From the NCBI GenBank assembly GCA_900543365.1, contig UQRG01000015.1, forward strand, positions 1 to 17,513: a DNA stretch of 17,513 bases, read 5' to 3'. The position numbers were made by a program, and so were the translations under genes. Positions 14,895 through 17,513 of this stretch are shown piece by piece (positions within the stretch are counted from its first letter, which is position 1; each line of letters begins with the position of its first letter). The stretch comes from an uncultured Eubacterium sp. GTDB lineage: Bacteria; Bacillota; Clostridia; Lachnospirales; CAG-274. The notes beneath the pieces are model-generated. The model was not told the origin of the DNA. It did no database searches and worked only from the letters and a program-made list of their open reading frames with translations.

Positions 14895-15696
14895 ATACAA
14901 CTTTCAAAAATCTTTTTAGAATGAAAGAAGATATTCCCCAATATATAACTGACATAATAATATTTATAAGTGTTAATTTAGCAGCAGCCATAATACAAAA
15001 ACTTAAAATTTTGCTTGTTTCAATACTGTCAGGAGCAACAATACCAAATATAAGAGCAATTTTATATTCAATAAAGAGGCTAATAGCTAGAATTACAATA
15101 AAAGCTATAAGTATGCCAATATTTCTATAAGAGCCAAACAATTGACCTACCATTTGTACAGTAAAACAAAGGGCAGAAAAAGCTGTAATGCCTGATGCAA
15201 AATAAATACCAACAGTTACCATAAGTCCGGAAATACTAATTTCTATATTGTTGTTAGCACCAATTTCTACTAAAGTAGTTGCAAAAGACTCAAAGTAATC
15301 AGTACCTACCATTACAACACATATAACACCTATTGCCATTACCATTATTATAATACTCCAAATAAGAACAGTGAGTATTTTACTAAGTACAATTTGCCAG
15401 CTAGGCACAGGCAACATATTTGTAAGTTGACCTTGGGCAGATAAAATATTCTCATCAAACCATTGTTCAATACGCACAATAATTATAATAGTAATAAGTA
15501 TGCCGAAAGCGCCTAAAAAGCCACTTGCCACAACACCTATAACTACACCGTAAATAAAGTTTAAATCCTTAAAAAAGGAAACAAAAGCATCACTGCACAA
15601 AAAACGCACAATTAAAGCCATAACTGCCATAATAGCTATATAATACCAGCATTTTTTGACAGTAGCTTTTATATCATAGTACAAAAGATTAAGCAC
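14893..15696 (-). CDS. ABC transporter membrane subunit (ABC-2 type)
   Basis: This is an integral membrane protein of 267 residues with about six hydrophobic helices (near 17-33, 48-76, 105-131, 150-175, 188-210 and 232-258). It pairs with the ATPase encoded just upstream on the same strand, and the layout fits an ABC-2 type exporter or efflux permease; the substrate is unknown. The start is GTG at 15696-15694, because AAGGAGGT (15712-15705) lies 8 bases upstream of it. The longer frame from ATG 15723 would read through that ribosome binding site. The start overlaps the end of the ATPase gene by 8 bases, so translation is coupled. Confidence 0.78.
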   Translation of the reverse strand: MLNLLYYDIKATVKKCWYYIAIMAVMALIVRFLCSDAFVSFFKDLNFIYGVVIGVVASGFLGAFGILITIIIIVRIEQWFDENILSAQGQLTNMLPVPSWQIVLSKILTVLIWSIIIMVMAIGVICVVMVGTDYFESFATTLVEIGANNNIEISISGLMVTVGIYFASGITAFSALCFTVQMVGQLFGSYRNIGILIAFIVILAISLFIEYKIALIFGIVAPDSIETSKILSFCIMAAAKLTLINIIMSVIYWGISSFILKRFLKVV

Positions 15697-16456
15697 GCTT
15701 AAATACCTCCTTGTAAACATCATTTAAAAGACTACTACCAAATTCAGCTTCAAAAGAATCAGCATCATAAAATTCTTTAACAATAGTACCGTGTCTTAAA
15801 AAAGCTACTTTGTCTGTAATATCGTCAAGACCTTGAGCCGTTTGCGAAAGCAAAAGAACACCACCATTTTTTCTGCAATTATCAATCATTGTTATTATAT
15901 CAGGTCTATATTTAGGGTCACTATGAACAAGGGGGTCATCAAATATGTAAAGACTTGCTCTCCTGCTTGAAACCATTATAACCTGAACTATAAAAAGGGC
16001 AGTTGTTGAAAGATTTTCAAATCGTGTATAGCGAGAAATATCAAAATGTTTTAGAAGTTGATATGCTTTTTTAAAGCTAAAATCTTTAAAAAAACTACCA
16101 TACATATTCATAAAATCTGATACCGTCATATCGTCTTTAAAATAAGGTATTTCAGGCTGATAACTGACCACAGAATTAGTTATTCTGCCAGCCTTTACTC
16201 CTCTTATAGTTACTGAGCCTTTTGTTGGATTAATAAGACCGGCAGTAATTTTAGCAAGAGTTGTTTTACCGTGACCTTCAGGACCGATAATAGCCAATAC
16301 TTCACCTTTATTAAGTGTAATGTTGCAAGAATTAAGAGCAGTTTTGCCCATAAACTTTTTTGTTACACTACTGCATTTTAAAACCAAAGGCTTAGTTTTT
16401 TCTTTTCTAGTATATATTTTATTTTCAGTCATATTAATTTTATCTTCTGAAGACAT
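15689..16456 (-). CDS. ABC transporter ATP-binding subunit with degenerate catalytic motifs
   Basis: This is the nucleotide-binding subunit of the transporter. Counted from ATG 16456 (255 aa), Walker A is intact (GPEGHGKTT, 58-66) and the Q-loop Gln100 is present (VSYQPE). The signature usually reading LSGGQ is LSTTA (149-153). Walker B ends FDDP (172-175), with Asp where the catalytic Glu should be. The switch His position in VLLLSQTAQ (200-208) is Gln205. It can therefore probably bind ATP, but hydrolysis by a homodimer should be poor. GGGAGG (16469-16464) lies 7 bases before ATG 16456 and fixes this start over the ATG at 16489. An N-terminal extension of about 22 residues rich in Lys and Glu precedes the fold. 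Confidence 0.85.
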   Translation of the reverse strand: MSSEDKINMTENKIYTRKEKTKPLVLKCSSVTKKFMGKTALNSCNITLNKGEVLAIIGPEGHGKTTLAKITAGLINPTKGSVTIRGVKAGRITNSVVSYQPEIPYFKDDMTVSDFMNMYGSFFKDFSFKKAYQLLKHFDISRYTRFENLSTTALFIVQVIMVSSRRASLYIFDDPLVHSDPKYRPDIITMIDNCRKNGGVLLLSQTAQGLDDITDKVAFLRHGTIVKEFYDADSFEAEFGSSLLNDVYKEVFKRA

Positions 16457-16504
16457 TAGTTTTCCTCCCAAGAGTCCTCTATAAGTCATACTTCTATACC
16501 TTAT

Positions 16505-16533
16505 ATCTTACACCATATAGCTACAAATTGCAA
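16505..16533 (-). promoter_or_regulatory. Candidate promoter of the ABC transporter genes
   Basis: On the minus strand TTGCAA (16533-16528) and TAAGAT (16510-16505) are separated by 17 bp, 49 bp before the ATPase start. Both hexamers are imperfect, so this is tentative. Confidence 0.4.
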
Positions 16534-16652
16534 GTTTTTTAATAAAAGCAGTCAACAAGTTTAAATCCGTTGGTTAATATTGTGTTATAAATGATTGTAA
16601 TTTTAAATTATATAATTTTTAAATAAAAATAAAAATGAAATGTTTTATCGTA

Positions 16653-16681
16653 TTGACTAAGGTAAATTTATTATGTATACT
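16653..16681 (+). promoter_or_regulatory. Promoter of ispE
   Basis: TTGACT (16653-16658) and TATACT (16676-16681) are spaced by exactly 17 bp and lie 31 bp before the preferred ispE start. It is divergent from the ABC transporter promoter. Confidence 0.75.
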
Positions 16682-16712
16682 TAAATAAAAAATAACGGTG
16701 GGAATGATGCAA

Positions 16713-17513
16713 ATGAGAGAAATTAAGTTAAATGCAAGAGGAAAAATAAACATTACTCTTGATGTAATAAGAAAAAGAGAGGATGGATACCACCACCTTT
16801 CAATGATAATGCAGACAGTAAATCTTTGTGATAATTTAACAATTAAAGTAACAGATACTGGTATTATTGAAATGACATCTAATTGTAGCTGGTTGCCTTG
16901 TGATGAAAGAAATCTTGTTTATAAGGCTGCATTAGTGATGAAACAAAAGTATAATATTAAAGAAGGCATAAGTATTCATCTTGATAAAAATATACCTGTG
17001 GCAGCAGGTATGGCAGGTGGCAGTAGTGATTGTGCGGCTACACTTGTTGGTATAAGAAATTTATTTAAATTAAATGTAAGTGATAATGACCTTATGGTTA
17101 TTGGCAAGGATTTGGGAGCAGATGTACCTTATTGCATATTAAGAGGTACTGCTCTTGCAGAGGGTATTGGTGAAAAATTGACACAGCTTCCACCTTTTCC
17201 TAACAGTATACTTCTTATAGCAAAGCCACCAATTAATGTGTCAACTGCTACAGTTTTTGGTAGCTTTGACCTTAATAATGTTGATAAACATCCAGATAAT
17301 GACAAAATGATAGAGCTTATAAAGAATAAGGACTTAAAGGGTATTTGTGATAATATGTGTAATGTTCTTGAAAGTGTAACTGTTAAGAACTATCCTATTA
17401 TTGATACTATTAAAAAGGCTATGTTAAGTAAGGGAGCAATAGGTTCTCTTATGAGTGGTAGTGGACCTACAGTATTTGGCTTTTTTGAAAATTATGATGT
17501 AGCACTTAATGCA
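16713..17513 (+). CDS. ispE: 4-diphosphocytidyl-2-C-methyl-D-erythritol kinase IspE, truncated by the window edge
   Basis: IspE phosphorylates 4-diphosphocytidyl-methylerythritol with ATP in the MEP pathway of isoprenoid synthesis. Of the reading frame, 267 codons are present without a stop. ARGKINITLDV (8-18) carries the active-site Lys11. PVAAGMAGGSSDCA (95-108) is the GHMP kinase ATP-binding motif. GADVPY (135-140) carries the catalytic Asp137, and SGSGPTVFGFF (248-258) is the C-terminal GHMP motif. GGTGGGA (16697-16703) is 9 bases before ATG 16713; the ATGs at 16704 and 16707 lie too close to it. The family is usually about 280-300 residues, so only the last few dozen codons are missing. 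Confidence 0.96.
   Translation, partial: MREIKLNARGKINITLDVIRKREDGYHHLSMIMQTVNLCDNLTIKVTDTGIIEMTSNCSWLPCDERNLVYKAALVMKQKYNIKEGISIHLDKNIPVAAGMAGGSSDCAATLVGIRNLFKLNVSDNDLMVIGKDLGADVPYCILRGTALAEGIGEKLTQLPPFPNSILLIAKPPINVSTATVFGSFDLNNVDKHPDNDKMIELIKNKDLKGICDNMCNVLESVTVKNYPIIDTIKKAMLSKGAIGSLMSGSGPTVFGFFENYDVALNA

Overview
The window is AT-rich (roughly 30% G+C by eye) with strong Shine-Dalgarno sites, TTGACA/TATAAT-type promoters and Gram-positive gene content (ECF sigma operon, mraZ-rsmH-ftsL-PBP with PASTA repeats, IspE of the MEP pathway). It reads as chromosome of a low-GC Firmicute, most likely a Clostridia/Lachnospirales-type anaerobe; I cannot name the genus.

Left part (1-2740): a cytoplasmic GH13 alpha-glucan hydrolase whose N-terminal domain is split from the rest by an apparent single-base frameshift near position 226, followed by yajC with its own promoter and a perfect-stem terminator.

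Central operon (2789-9464): a ribonuclease Z-family hydrolase, an EcoRV-like restriction endonuclease and M.EcoRV-like adenine methyltransferase, an ECF sigma factor coupled to a small two-helix membrane protein, tsaD, a class I/II aminotransferase and an omega-amidase-type nitrilase, closed by a terminator. The restriction-modification pair looks like an inserted cassette. It lies between two host genes, an exact 11-bp direct repeat (3702-3712 and 5475-5485) brackets it, and the window contains no GATATC site, the sequence EcoRV recognises.

Middle intergenic region (9405-10035): a minus-strand tRNA-Thr(GGU) gene with promoter and bidirectional terminator, then the mraZ promoter region with an array of about 10-bp phased GTGG motifs, probably the MraZ operator, whose last copy overlaps the mraZ ribosome binding site.

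Division operon (10036-14644): mraZ, rsmH, an ftsL-like gene and a class B penicillin-binding protein with two PASTA domains, the second apparently split by an acidic low-complexity insert. A hairpin follows.

Right part (14893-17513): a minus-strand ABC transporter pair whose ATPase has lost the LSGGQ signature, the catalytic Glu and the switch His, then a divergent promoter region and the first 267 codons of ispE, which runs off the right edge.

The best candidates for something new are the EcoRV-like cassette and its insertion scar, the degenerate ABC ATPase, the MraZ operator/RBS overlap, and the frameshifted amylase.
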